From assembly GCF_013403915.1 (NCBI RefSeq), contig NZ_JABFDI010000005.1, positions 124,001-188,000 of the forward strand: 64,000 nt of DNA, read 5' to 3'. The translations under genes and the position numbers were made by a program. Source of the stretch: Winogradskyella pacifica. Lineage in GTDB: Bacteria > Bacteroidota > Bacteroidia > Flavobacteriales > Flavobacteriaceae. This document shows positions 54,569-62,419 of the stretch, one piece after another; positions within the stretch are counted from its first letter, which is position 1; every line of letters begins with the position of its first letter. The notes beneath the pieces were generated by a model that saw only the letters and a list, made by a program, of their open reading frames with translations, searched no databases and was not told the DNA's origin.

Positions 54569-56281
54569 ATGAATAAGAAAAATAACATAATAAGAAATAC
54601 AAGCCCAATGGTCAGCCATCTTAGGTCAACCGTTTTAGGTCTATTTTCTATATTCTGTTTTCTATCATCACTCGTCTCTTCAGCTCAAGTTACTTCTGAA
54701 ATTGACACCACAAAAATTAGAATTGGTGAGCAAATCAACTATAAAATTAATGTAGAAGCAGATTCTTTAGCACTGGTTGTGTTTCCAGAAGGGCAAACAT
54801 TTATGCCTTTAGAAAATGTAGAGGCTTTAAAAATAGATACCACTAAAAGCGAAGCAAAATTTCTACTATCTAGAATCTATAAGCTAACACAATTTGATTC
54901 TGGCGTATATACAATCCCGAGGCAAAAGATCATTATAGGGGAGCAACCCTTTTTTACAGACTCTTTAAAAGTTTCGGTTAATACGATTGAGGTCGACACA
55001 ACAAAACAGAAACTCTACGATATTAAGCCTATTATTGAAGTTGAAGAAAGTGGAAGTGATTGGTGGAAATGGATTCTAATCGCATTATTCATAATTGCGG
55101 TTGTTGCATTTTTATTGTATTGGTTTATTTGGAGAACAAAACCATTAACAGAGGAAGAAGAAATAGCGTTATTACCTCCTTATGATCGTGCAAAATTAGC
55201 CTTAAAAAAGCTTGATGAAAGTCAATTTTTAATGCGCTCAGAGGTTAAAGAATATTATTCTGAATTAACCTTTATTGTCAGAAAATATTTAGATGAAAAA
55301 GTCTATGATCGTGCTTTAGAAAGTACCACATCAGAATTAATTACAAGATTGAATTTATTAAAAGATGGCAATCAAATTCCGCTTTCAAAAGAAACCATCT
55401 TACATATAGAATCTATATTACAACGTGCCGATTTAGTTAAGTTTGCAAAGTCTGCGCCAGATACTGCGCTTGCAGAAATGGATAAATCTACGATAGATAA
55501 AGCTATAGACCACGTTAAGGTGAGCTTGCCAGAACCATCCGAAGAAGAAAAGTTATTAGATCAAAAGTATAAAGAAGCACAAGAACGCAAAAAGAAGCGT
55601 ACAAAAATATGGATTACCGTTGGTATTTCAGTATTTCTGATTATTGCAACCTTTGTTGGCTTCGGGATAAAATATGGCTTTAGCTACGTAAAAGATACTA
55701 TTATTGGTCACGAGAGTAAAGAGTTGTTAGAGGGTAATTGGGTAAAAAGTGCTTATGGTTTTCCACCTGTTTGGATTGAGACACCAATAGTATTAAAACG
55801 TGTTGATCCTCAAATTCCGGAAGAAGCTAAAGAGAAACTCAACATGACCACTTTTGCTTACGGTACCATGTTAGATGTTTTTAGTGTGGTTATCAATACC
55901 ACGACACTAAAAGTGCCTAAGCAAGCACCACAAGGAGAAAAAACAGAGAATCCTACCTTTGATTTATTGAAGGTTTCAGAGGAAACTATTAAAGGTTTTG
56001 AAGCAAAAGGAGCTTCCGATATAACGATTAAAAGAGATAAGTTTATTACCCCTAATAATGCTGAAGGCTTAAAAACATTTGGTACGTTAAACCTTAAGGG
56101 AGCAGAAACAGATAATTTTGTGAATGCAGAATATGTATTGTTATGTTTTTCTAATGAAAATGTATTACAACAAATTGTGATCACTTGGTCTAAGGACGAT
56201 AATTATGCCGATGAAATGATTGAGCGTATTATGAATTCTGTTGAGTTAAAATCTGAAGAGCCTGTAGAAGAAAAAGAATAA
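54569..56281 (+). CDS. Bat operon membrane protein (unnamed third component)
   Basis: About 570 residues from ATG 54569; TTG 54548 would add seven. The signal peptide ends near SSAQ (about 40). A beta-rich periplasmic domain (TTKIRIGEQINYKINVE) precedes a helix at about 168-187, then a cytoplasmic region resembling DUF4381-like proteins (KLALKKLDES, YYSELTFIVRKYLDE). A second helix lies near 345-365, followed by a C-terminal domain of about 200 residues I do not recognise. Position between DUF58 and batA is usual for Bacteroidota. The stop overlaps the batA start (TAATG). Confidence 0.85.
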   Translation: MNKKNNIIRNTSPMVSHLRSTVLGLFSIFCFLSSLVSSAQVTSEIDTTKIRIGEQINYKINVEADSLALVVFPEGQTFMPLENVEALKIDTTKSEAKFLLSRIYKLTQFDSGVYTIPRQKIIIGEQPFFTDSLKVSVNTIEVDTTKQKLYDIKPIIEVEESGSDWWKWILIALFIIAVVAFLLYWFIWRTKPLTEEEEIALLPPYDRAKLALKKLDESQFLMRSEVKEYYSELTFIVRKYLDEKVYDRALESTTSELITRLNLLKDGNQIPLSKETILHIESILQRADLVKFAKSAPDTALAEMDKSTIDKAIDHVKVSLPEPSEEEKLLDQKYKEAQERKKKRTKIWITVGISVFLIIATFVGFGIKYGFSYVKDTIIGHESKELLEGNWVKSAYGFPPVWIETPIVLKRVDPQIPEEAKEKLNMTTFAYGTMLDVFSVVINTTTLKVPKQAPQGEKTENPTFDLLKVSEETIKGFEAKGASDITIKRDKFITPNNAEGLKTFGTLNLKGAETDNFVNAEYVLLCFSNENVLQQIVITWSKDDNYADEMIERIMNSVELKSEEPVEEKE

Positions 56282-57285
56282 TGTTAGAGAATATACAATT
56301 TTTAAATAAAGAATTTTTCTGGTTGCTGTTGCTTTTGCCAATAGCAATAGTTTGGTATGTCTTTAAACACAGTAAACAAACGGCCGAGTTAAAAATATCG
56401 AGTATTAAAGGTTTTAAAGGGGCATCTTCATTTTGGACAAAATTTAGACATGTTCTCTTTGCATTGCGCTTACTTGCTTTAGCCTTTTTAATTACAGCTT
56501 TAGCCAGACCCAGAACTGTGGATGTGTCTACAAAGACTAAAACCACTAGTGGAATAGATATTGTTATGGCAATTGATGTTTCGGCAAGTATGTTGGCAAA
56601 AGATTTGCGTCCAAACCGATTAGATGCTTTAAAAGAAGTGGCAGCCGATTTTATTGATGGTCGCCCAAATGACCGTATTGGCTTAGTAGAATATGCTGGT
56701 GAGGCTTATACTAAAACACCAATCACCAGTGATAAATCTATCGTAAAAAGATCGTTAAGAGATATTAATTACAATTCTATTATCGAAGGCGGAACGGCAA
56801 TTGGTATGGGTTTAGGAACTTCTGTAAACCGATTAAAAGATAGTAGAGCTAAGAGTAAAGTTATTATTTTATTAACGGATGGTGTTAATACGTCTGGTGC
56901 CTTAGACCCCAAAACAGCTAGTGTTTTAGCTGTAGAATATGGAATTAAAGTCTATGCTATTGGTATAGGTACTAATGGTACAGCATTGTCACCAATTGGT
57001 TTTAATCCTAATGGAACGTTTAGATATGGTCGTATGCAAGTAGAAATTGACGAAGCTTTATTAAAGGAAATTGCAGCAGAAACAGGTGGGAAATATTTTA
57101 GAGCCACAAACAATGATAAGTTAGCTGAGATTTATGAAGAAATTAATAAGCTCGAAAAAACCGAAATTGAAGAAACAAAATATTACAATTACGACGAAAA
57201 ATACAGGCCATTAGTGCTCTTTGCAGGACTGTTATTATTGATAGAATTATTATTAAGAAATACAATATTTAGAAGCTTTGTTTAG
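56281..57285 (+). CDS. batA: BatA, VWA domain membrane protein
   Basis: A 334-residue membrane protein: two N-terminal helices, a VWA domain with MIDAS motif DVSAS (about residue 98) and a C-terminal helix (PLVLFAGLLLLIELL). BatA forms a complex with the other Bat proteins, linked in Bacteroides to aerotolerance and in Francisella and Leptospira to stress or virulence; the molecular role is unclear. The start overlaps the stop of the previous gene by one base, and its stop overlaps batB by eight. Confidence 0.93.
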   Translation: MLENIQFLNKEFFWLLLLLPIAIVWYVFKHSKQTAELKISSIKGFKGASSFWTKFRHVLFALRLLALAFLITALARPRTVDVSTKTKTTSGIDIVMAIDVSASMLAKDLRPNRLDALKEVAADFIDGRPNDRIGLVEYAGEAYTKTPITSDKSIVKRSLRDINYNSIIEGGTAIGMGLGTSVNRLKDSRAKSKVIILLTDGVNTSGALDPKTASVLAVEYGIKVYAIGIGTNGTALSPIGFNPNGTFRYGRMQVEIDEALLKEIAAETGGKYFRATNNDKLAEIYEEINKLEKTEIEETKYYNYDEKYRPLVLFAGLLLLIELLLRNTIFRSFV

Positions 57286-58318
57286 AATTGACGAAAAAAT
57301 ATGGTTTTGGACGTTACTGGTAATACCGGTAATCATTCTGTTGTTTATACTACTCCAGCTTTGGAGACGGTCTGTACAGAAGAAATTTGCAGATTCTGGC
57401 TTACTAAAACGTCTTAGCCCAAATCAATCCTTATTTAAAAGTGTTTTAAAAATGTTAGTGCTTTCTGGGGCGTTTGCTTGTTTGTCTTTAGCCTTAGTGA
57501 ATCCTAAAATAGGTACAAAATTAGAAACGGTTAGAAGTGAAGGTGTAGATATTGTTTTTGCCGTAGATGTTTCAAAAAGTATGTTGGCTGAAGATATTGC
57601 GCCAAACCGATTAGAAAAATCCAAGCAGTTAGTTACTCAAATTGTGAATAGTTTAGTGAGCGACCGTGTGGGTATTATTGCGTATGCTGGCAAAGCATTT
57701 CCGCAATTACCAATTACAACAGATTATGCTTCGGCAAAAATGTTTTTACAAAACATGAATACCGATATGTTATCCTCACAAGGAACAGCAATTAGCGAAG
57801 CGATTCAACTTTCTAAAACCTATTTTGATAATGAAGATCAGGCCAATAGGGTGTTGATTATTATTTCAGATGGAGAAGATCATGATGGAGAGGCTTTAAG
57901 TGTTGCAGAAGAAGCTGCAGAACAAGGCATAAGGATATTAACTATTGGAGTTGGTAATGTTAAAGGAGGACCTATTCCTATAAAGCGCAACGGAGTAATT
58001 CTTAATTATAAGAAAGACAATAACAATGAGACTGTTATTACCCGGTTAGACGAATCTACATTAAAAGAGATTGCAGCAGAAGCCAATGGAGTTTACATTA
58101 ACGGAAGCAATACGGCTAAAGTTGTGGAGACTATAAAGGAAGAGCTAGATAAAATGGATAAACAAGAATTTGAATCGAAACAAATTGCAGATTTTAAAGA
58201 TCAATTTCAATGGTTTTTGGCTTTCGGAATTCTATTATTGTTTATTGATATCTTCTTTTTAGAACGAAAAACAGCTTGGTTAAAGAAGTTGAATTTGTTT
58301 AATGAAACATATATCTAA
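57278..58318 (+). CDS. batB: BatB, VWA domain membrane protein
   Basis: A 346-residue protein with the same layout as BatA: N-terminal helices, VWA domain (MIDAS DVSKS near residue 95; TDYASAKMF; SDGEDHDGEA) and a C-terminal helix. The start is TTG 57278: the sequence FRIDEKIWFW aligns with the usual BatB N-terminus, and no ATG occurs before the first helix. It overlaps batA by eight bases, which points to translational coupling. Confidence 0.93.
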   Translation: MFRIDEKIWFWTLLVIPVIILLFILLQLWRRSVQKKFADSGLLKRLSPNQSLFKSVLKMLVLSGAFACLSLALVNPKIGTKLETVRSEGVDIVFAVDVSKSMLAEDIAPNRLEKSKQLVTQIVNSLVSDRVGIIAYAGKAFPQLPITTDYASAKMFLQNMNTDMLSSQGTAISEAIQLSKTYFDNEDQANRVLIIISDGEDHDGEALSVAEEAAEQGIRILTIGVGNVKGGPIPIKRNGVILNYKKDNNNETVITRLDESTLKEIAAEANGVYINGSNTAKVVETIKEELDKMDKQEFESKQIADFKDQFQWFLAFGILLLFIDIFFLERKTAWLKKLNLFNETYI

Positions 58319-58471
58319 AAGGATTAATTGAGAGGCTTCTTATAAAATAAGTTCAATGCGACTTTTTTAATCAACAGAAGCGAACGAATTAAAATTTTTA
58401 GATTTTTTTTAACGCTAAGTCAATTAGAGCTTTAGTAATTTAGAGGTCGTTTTCATAATTAAGAGATACAC
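58319..58471. other. Spacer between batB and batC
   Basis: 153 AT-rich bases with no hairpin, repeat or good -7 box that I can see. Confidence 0.4.
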
Positions 58472-59314
58472 ATGAAACTATATATACTACTTATTACGAT
58501 TTTTATTGGAAATTTTGGAATATCCCAAGATCTCAATAAAGAACAGTTAAAAGCTGACAAGAACGCAACCAATTTTGTGTATAAAGCAAATGAGTTGGTC
58601 GGGGAAGATAACTATGTAGAAGCCGAAATGGAATACAGAAAAGCCATTTCAGAAGCGCCAACCAAAGCTACAGGTGCTTATAATTTAGCACATTCGTATT
58701 ACACAAAAGGGAGTTTTGATGAAGCCTTATTTAGAAGTCAAGAAGCAGCAAATAATGCAACTACCAAAGATGAAAAGCATAGGGCGTTTCATAATATTGG
58801 TAATATTTTAATGCAAAATAAGCAATGTAAAGAAGCAGTTGAAGCTTATAAAAATGCCTTGAGAAACAATCCACTTGATGAAGAATCGCGTTATAATTTT
58901 GCCTTAGCAAAAGAATGTGCCGATCAGCAAAAAGATGATGGAGGAGGCGAAGATGATAAGAAGGACGACAATAAAGAAGACGAGCAGAACAAGGAAGACG
59001 AGCAGAAGAAAGAGGACGAAAATAAAGACGATAAAGAAAAGAAAGACGATCAGGATAAAAAGGACGAAGGAGACCAAGATAAAAAAGACGGAGATAAGGA
59101 TAAGGATGAAGACGGTAAGCCAAAGGATGATGGTAAAGGAAATGAAGATAATAAGGATAACAACCAAAAACCGAAGCCACAACAAGGCCAAATGTCTCCT
59201 CAGCAAATAAAGAATATTTTAGATGCGATGCAAAATCAAGAACAAAAGGTTCAAGAGAAAATGAATGCAGAGAAACAAAAAGGAGCTAAAGTTAAGACAG
59301 AAAAGGATTGGTAA
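58472..59314 (+). CDS. batC: BatC, TPR protein with highly charged tail
   Basis: A 280-residue protein. The signal peptide (MKLYILLITIFIGNFGIS) is followed by TPR repeats at about residues 28-147 (AEMEYRKAISEAPTKATGAYNLA, HNIGNILMQ, EAVEAYKNALRNNPLDEESRYNFALA). Residues about 150-235 are almost only Lys, Asp, Glu, Gln, Asn and Gly and must be disordered. The end PQQIKNILDAMQNQEQKVQEKM is helical. BatC is thought to interact with BatA/B and BatD. Low-complexity DNA here makes other frames appear open. Confidence 0.92.
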   Translation: MKLYILLITIFIGNFGISQDLNKEQLKADKNATNFVYKANELVGEDNYVEAEMEYRKAISEAPTKATGAYNLAHSYYTKGSFDEALFRSQEAANNATTKDEKHRAFHNIGNILMQNKQCKEAVEAYKNALRNNPLDEESRYNFALAKECADQQKDDGGGEDDKKDDNKEDEQNKEDEQKKEDENKDDKEKKDDQDKKDEGDQDKKDGDKDKDEDGKPKDDGKGNEDNKDNNQKPKPQQGQMSPQQIKNILDAMQNQEQKVQEKMNAEKQKGAKVKTEKDW

Positions 59315-59318
59315 TAAT

Positions 59319-59346
59319 CAGTTAACAGTATTCAGTCGCAGTATGA
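59319..59346. repeat. CAGT-heptad repeat
   Basis: CAGTTAA, CAGTATT, CAGTCG, CAGTATG in a row, the same kind as 53563-53651. It stands just after the batC stop. Confidence 0.55.
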
Positions 59347-59420
59347 GGTCTCTTACTGTGATAGGTAAGCTTGTTTTTTTAATTAAACAGTTTGTAGGTT
59401 CTCATAAAACTTTAAATTTT

Positions 59421-59446
59421 TGTCACACTGAGCGCAGTCGAAGTGT
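59421..59446. repeat. Dispersed short repeat CACACTGAGCGCAGTCGAAGTGT
   Basis: The ends ACACT and AGTGT are inverted. Related to the copy at 5046-5070. It stands 14 bases before the batD start. Confidence 0.65.
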
Positions 59447-59459
59447 ATTAATAAATTAA

Positions 59460-61229
59460 ATGAAATCAATTAAAAACATAGTAATAGTATTCTTAGTACT
59501 TGCAACAAGTATCGCTTCTGCACAAGTTAAATTTGAAGCAAAAGTCAGCAAGAAGAAATTAGGGATTAATGAGCGCTTACGTATCGATTTCGAAATGAAC
59601 GAAGACGGAGATAATTTTGTGCCTCCAAGTTTTGCAAATTTTGATGTCGTTGGAGGGCCAAATACGTCCGTGAGTAACTATTCAAGAAATGGTAAACGTT
59701 CTTATTCTAAAACCTATAGTTATTTTTTAGCACCAAAATCGCGAGGAAACTTTACAATCAAACAAGCAACCATTGAAATCGATGGTGAAACCTATAAAAC
59801 ATTTCCAATAACGGTAAATGTCACTGCTGCTGTGAGTGCTCCTAACGAAAATGCAACCGCTTCAGAAGTTGCTTCAGAGAATATTCATTTAGTTGCTGAG
59901 GTATCAAAAGCAAGTCCATATTTAAATGAAGCTATCACTGTAGTTTATAAATTATACGTTTCAAAAGATACAGGAGTAAGCAGTTGGAGAGAAAAAGATA
60001 CGCCTAGATTTAATGATTTTTGGAGTCAGAATATAGATGTTAAAGGATTTACTGTTCATACAGGCGAATATAATGGTGAAGAGTACCGTTATGTTATTCT
60101 TAGAAAAACAGTGCTTTATCCTCAAAAAACGGGGGCTTTAAAATTAGAGCCGTTAGTGATGGAGGTCACTGTAGAAGTGCCATCAAATAGAAGAGATGTT
60201 TTTGGTAGGGTATTATTAACTAGAGTGCCAAAAATGGTCACTGCTGGTAGTAGAACTATTAATGTAAAAGCATTGCCAGAAGAAGGAAAACCTTCTGATT
60301 TTAAAGGTGCTGTTGGTAATTTTGATTTCAAAGTTTTAACGTCTAAAACACAGTTAAATGCTACGGAATCGCTTCAGGCTAAAATAGAAGTTTCAGGATC
60401 AGGAAATTTAAAACTTTTTGAATTGCCAAAGCTTACGGTTCCGAGTTCCTTAGAAGTTTATGAACCAGAACACCAAGAAAATGTTCGGACTAACCTAAGT
60501 GGTATGCAAGGTAATATTTCTGATACGTACACCATAGTGCCACAATACAGAGGGAAATATCCTGTTCCGACGATTTCATTTTCATATTTCGATTTAAAAA
60601 CGGAAAGTTATAAGCGTATTTCTTCAGACGATATTGTTATTGATGTGTTAGAAGGTCCTATGGCAGCTAATGCGACCACGGAAAACGCTGCAGATACAAC
60701 TAAACAGACGGTTAATACAAGTGCAACTACGTTTGCCTTTATAAAAACCAATTCTAATTGGACGAGCATAAAATCAGAACCGTTCTTTAAGTCTACTGGG
60801 TTTTGGTCTTTATTATTGGTGCCATTTTTGGCCATTCCCTTAGCAATCATTGTGAGACGCAAAAAGGACGAACGCGCTGCAGATGTGCAAGGTAATCGTA
60901 TTAGAAAAGCAGATCGTTTGGCTAAAAAGTATCTAAGCGAAGCTAAAAAAGCACTTGGGCAAAAAGAATCATTTTACTTAGCCTTAGAAAAAGCACTTCA
61001 TAATTATTTAAAGGCAAAGTTGACTATTGAAACTAGCGATTTTAACAAAGAAAAAATTGAAAGTCTATTAATAGAGAGACAGGTTTCAAAAGAAGTGGTT
61101 TCAGATTTTATTTCAATATTAGAAAATTGCGAATTGGCACGTTATACTCCAATTACACAGGTTACCATGCAGAATGATTATGATAAGGCAGCGAATACAA
61201 TTTCATTAATAGATAAGCAACTAAGATAA
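59460..61229 (+). CDS. batD: BatD family protein
   Basis: A 589-residue envelope protein. The signal peptide ends at ASAQ (about residue 22). The next 400 residues are beta-rich repeats of the BatD (oxygen-tolerance) type: KVSKKKLGINERLRIDFEM, FVPPSFANFDVVGGPN, SVSNYSRNGKRSYSKTY. A helix at about residues 443-465 anchors it, and a cytoplasmic helical tail of 120 residues follows (KADRLAKKYLSEAKKALGQ). It probably forms the periplasmic part of the Bat complex. It is followed by batE after one base. Confidence 0.95.
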   Translation: MKSIKNIVIVFLVLATSIASAQVKFEAKVSKKKLGINERLRIDFEMNEDGDNFVPPSFANFDVVGGPNTSVSNYSRNGKRSYSKTYSYFLAPKSRGNFTIKQATIEIDGETYKTFPITVNVTAAVSAPNENATASEVASENIHLVAEVSKASPYLNEAITVVYKLYVSKDTGVSSWREKDTPRFNDFWSQNIDVKGFTVHTGEYNGEEYRYVILRKTVLYPQKTGALKLEPLVMEVTVEVPSNRRDVFGRVLLTRVPKMVTAGSRTINVKALPEEGKPSDFKGAVGNFDFKVLTSKTQLNATESLQAKIEVSGSGNLKLFELPKLTVPSSLEVYEPEHQENVRTNLSGMQGNISDTYTIVPQYRGKYPVPTISFSYFDLKTESYKRISSDDIVIDVLEGPMAANATTENAADTTKQTVNTSATTFAFIKTNSNWTSIKSEPFFKSTGFWSLLLVPFLAIPLAIIVRRKKDERAADVQGNRIRKADRLAKKYLSEAKKALGQKESFYLALEKALHNYLKAKLTIETSDFNKEKIESLLIERQVSKEVVSDFISILENCELARYTPITQVTMQNDYDKAANTISLIDKQLR

Positions 61230-61230
61230 T

Positions 61231-61989
61231 ATGAGAACAATTACCGTCTTACTTATATATTGTTTTAGCCTTATTGGCTTTTCTCAAAATGACCAAAGTT
61301 TTAATGATGCAAATGCCTTATATAATGATGGCAAATTTGCAGAAGCGATTGATGTGTATGAATCTATTTTAGATTCCAAAGAACATTCTGCCGAGCTCTA
61401 TTTTAACTTAGGAAATGCCAATTACAAGCTTAACAATATTGCGCCTAGTATTTATTATTTTGAAAAAGCGCTTCAATTAGATCCAAACGATAAGGACATA
61501 CAAAATAATTTGGCTTTTGCGCAAAACATGACGATTGATGCTATAGATACGGTTCCGGTTGTTGGGTTTTCAAGAATAATAAATAATATAGTCAATACGT
61601 TTAACACAGATGTTTGGGCAAAAATCGCAGTAGGTGGTGTGCTTTTATTTGTAATTATATTTTTAGCCTATCACTTTTCATATACGAGTTCAAAAAAAAG
61701 AATTGCGTTTGTAACTAGTATTGTTAGTTTATGTATTGCCTTTTTTGCAGTAGCTATGGCTTTTCAAAAAGAAGGTTTAAATAAAAAAGATAATCCTGCA
61801 ATTGTATTTGTACAAGAAAGCAGAGTGAAAACGGATCCTAATCCTACTAGTGAAGAGGTGTTTAGGTTGCATGAAGGCACTAAAGTGCAGGTCGTTGAAA
61901 CTTATGATGATTGGAATAAAATTCAATTATCTGATAACTCTACAGGTTGGATTCCTTCTAAAGATATTAAACTATTAAAGGTTTTTTAG
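61231..61989 (+). CDS. batE: BatE, TPR and SH3 domain protein
   Basis: A 252-residue protein. A signal peptide (to GFSQ) is followed by TPR motifs at about 20-95 (ANALYNDGKFAEAIDVYE, YFNLGNANYKLNNIAPSIYYFEKALQLDPND), two helices at about 128-147 and 155-175, and a bacterial SH3 domain at about 190-252 (ESRVKTDPNPTSEEVFRLHEGTKVQV). This is the BatE layout and completes the operon moxR-DUF58-membrane protein-batABCDE. Confidence 0.93.
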   Translation: MRTITVLLIYCFSLIGFSQNDQSFNDANALYNDGKFAEAIDVYESILDSKEHSAELYFNLGNANYKLNNIAPSIYYFEKALQLDPNDKDIQNNLAFAQNMTIDAIDTVPVVGFSRIINNIVNTFNTDVWAKIAVGGVLLFVIIFLAYHFSYTSSKKRIAFVTSIVSLCIAFFAVAMAFQKEGLNKKDNPAIVFVQESRVKTDPNPTSEEVFRLHEGTKVQVVETYDDWNKIQLSDNSTGWIPSKDIKLLKVF

Positions 61990-62023
61990 AACTAATTTAA
62001 CAGTCTGTTAAAATCGAACATAT

Positions 62024-62031
62024 TATATTTG
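62024..62031 (+). promoter_or_regulatory. -7 element before the small gene upstream of sulP
   Basis: TATATTTG is a perfect TAnnTTTG match; no TTG is seen at -33. The ATG at 62038 lies only six bases downstream, so the transcript may be nearly leaderless. Confidence 0.5.
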
Positions 62032-62037
62032 CCGCTT

Positions 62038-62331
62038 ATGCAAAAAAGCTCCAAATACAGAATAGCTATTTTTTTAACCATAGTATTTATGGCGCTTATT
62101 TCTGCACCTACAATTATCATGTCTATTGATGACTCAATTGATGTGGCGTGTTTTTTTAGTATAACTGAAGAAGAAGAGAACGCACATGCTAAGCTTCTGT
62201 TTGATAAAGATCATCAAGATTCAGAATTTTTATTTGAAGATCAAGAAATTACACATCTTGAAGGCTATAGGTTTAAAAATTACCCTAAACCACATCTTAA
62301 TTTAATTTCTCCACCTCCCGATTTTATTTAA
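62038..62331 (+). CDS. Small membrane protein upstream of SulP
   Basis: A 97-residue protein from ATG 62038 (MQKSSKYRIAIFLTIVFMALISAPTII); a TTG at 62029 lies within the -7 box and is unlikely as a start. One N-terminal helix is followed by an acidic middle (TEEEENAHAKLL, HQDSEFLFEDQE) and a short conserved-looking end, NLISPPPDFI. I do not know a function. It stands 88 bases before the SulP gene and may be co-transcribed. Confidence 0.7.
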   Translation: MQKSSKYRIAIFLTIVFMALISAPTIIMSIDDSIDVACFFSITEEEENAHAKLLFDKDHQDSEFLFEDQEITHLEGYRFKNYPKPHLNLISPPPDFI

Positions 62332-62419
62332 TATTTTTTCGTCCGACATTTATTGTCCCCCAAAAAAAGTATTAAAATAACTATTGAAATCTATTCAATA
62401 GATAAAATCATTATATAAA

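Noticed and set aside
58761..59206. Long open frames on the minus strand and in another plus frame over batC
   Set aside because: They result from the low-complexity Lys/Asp/Glu coding DNA of BatC, have strongly biased residue content and no signal of real proteins.
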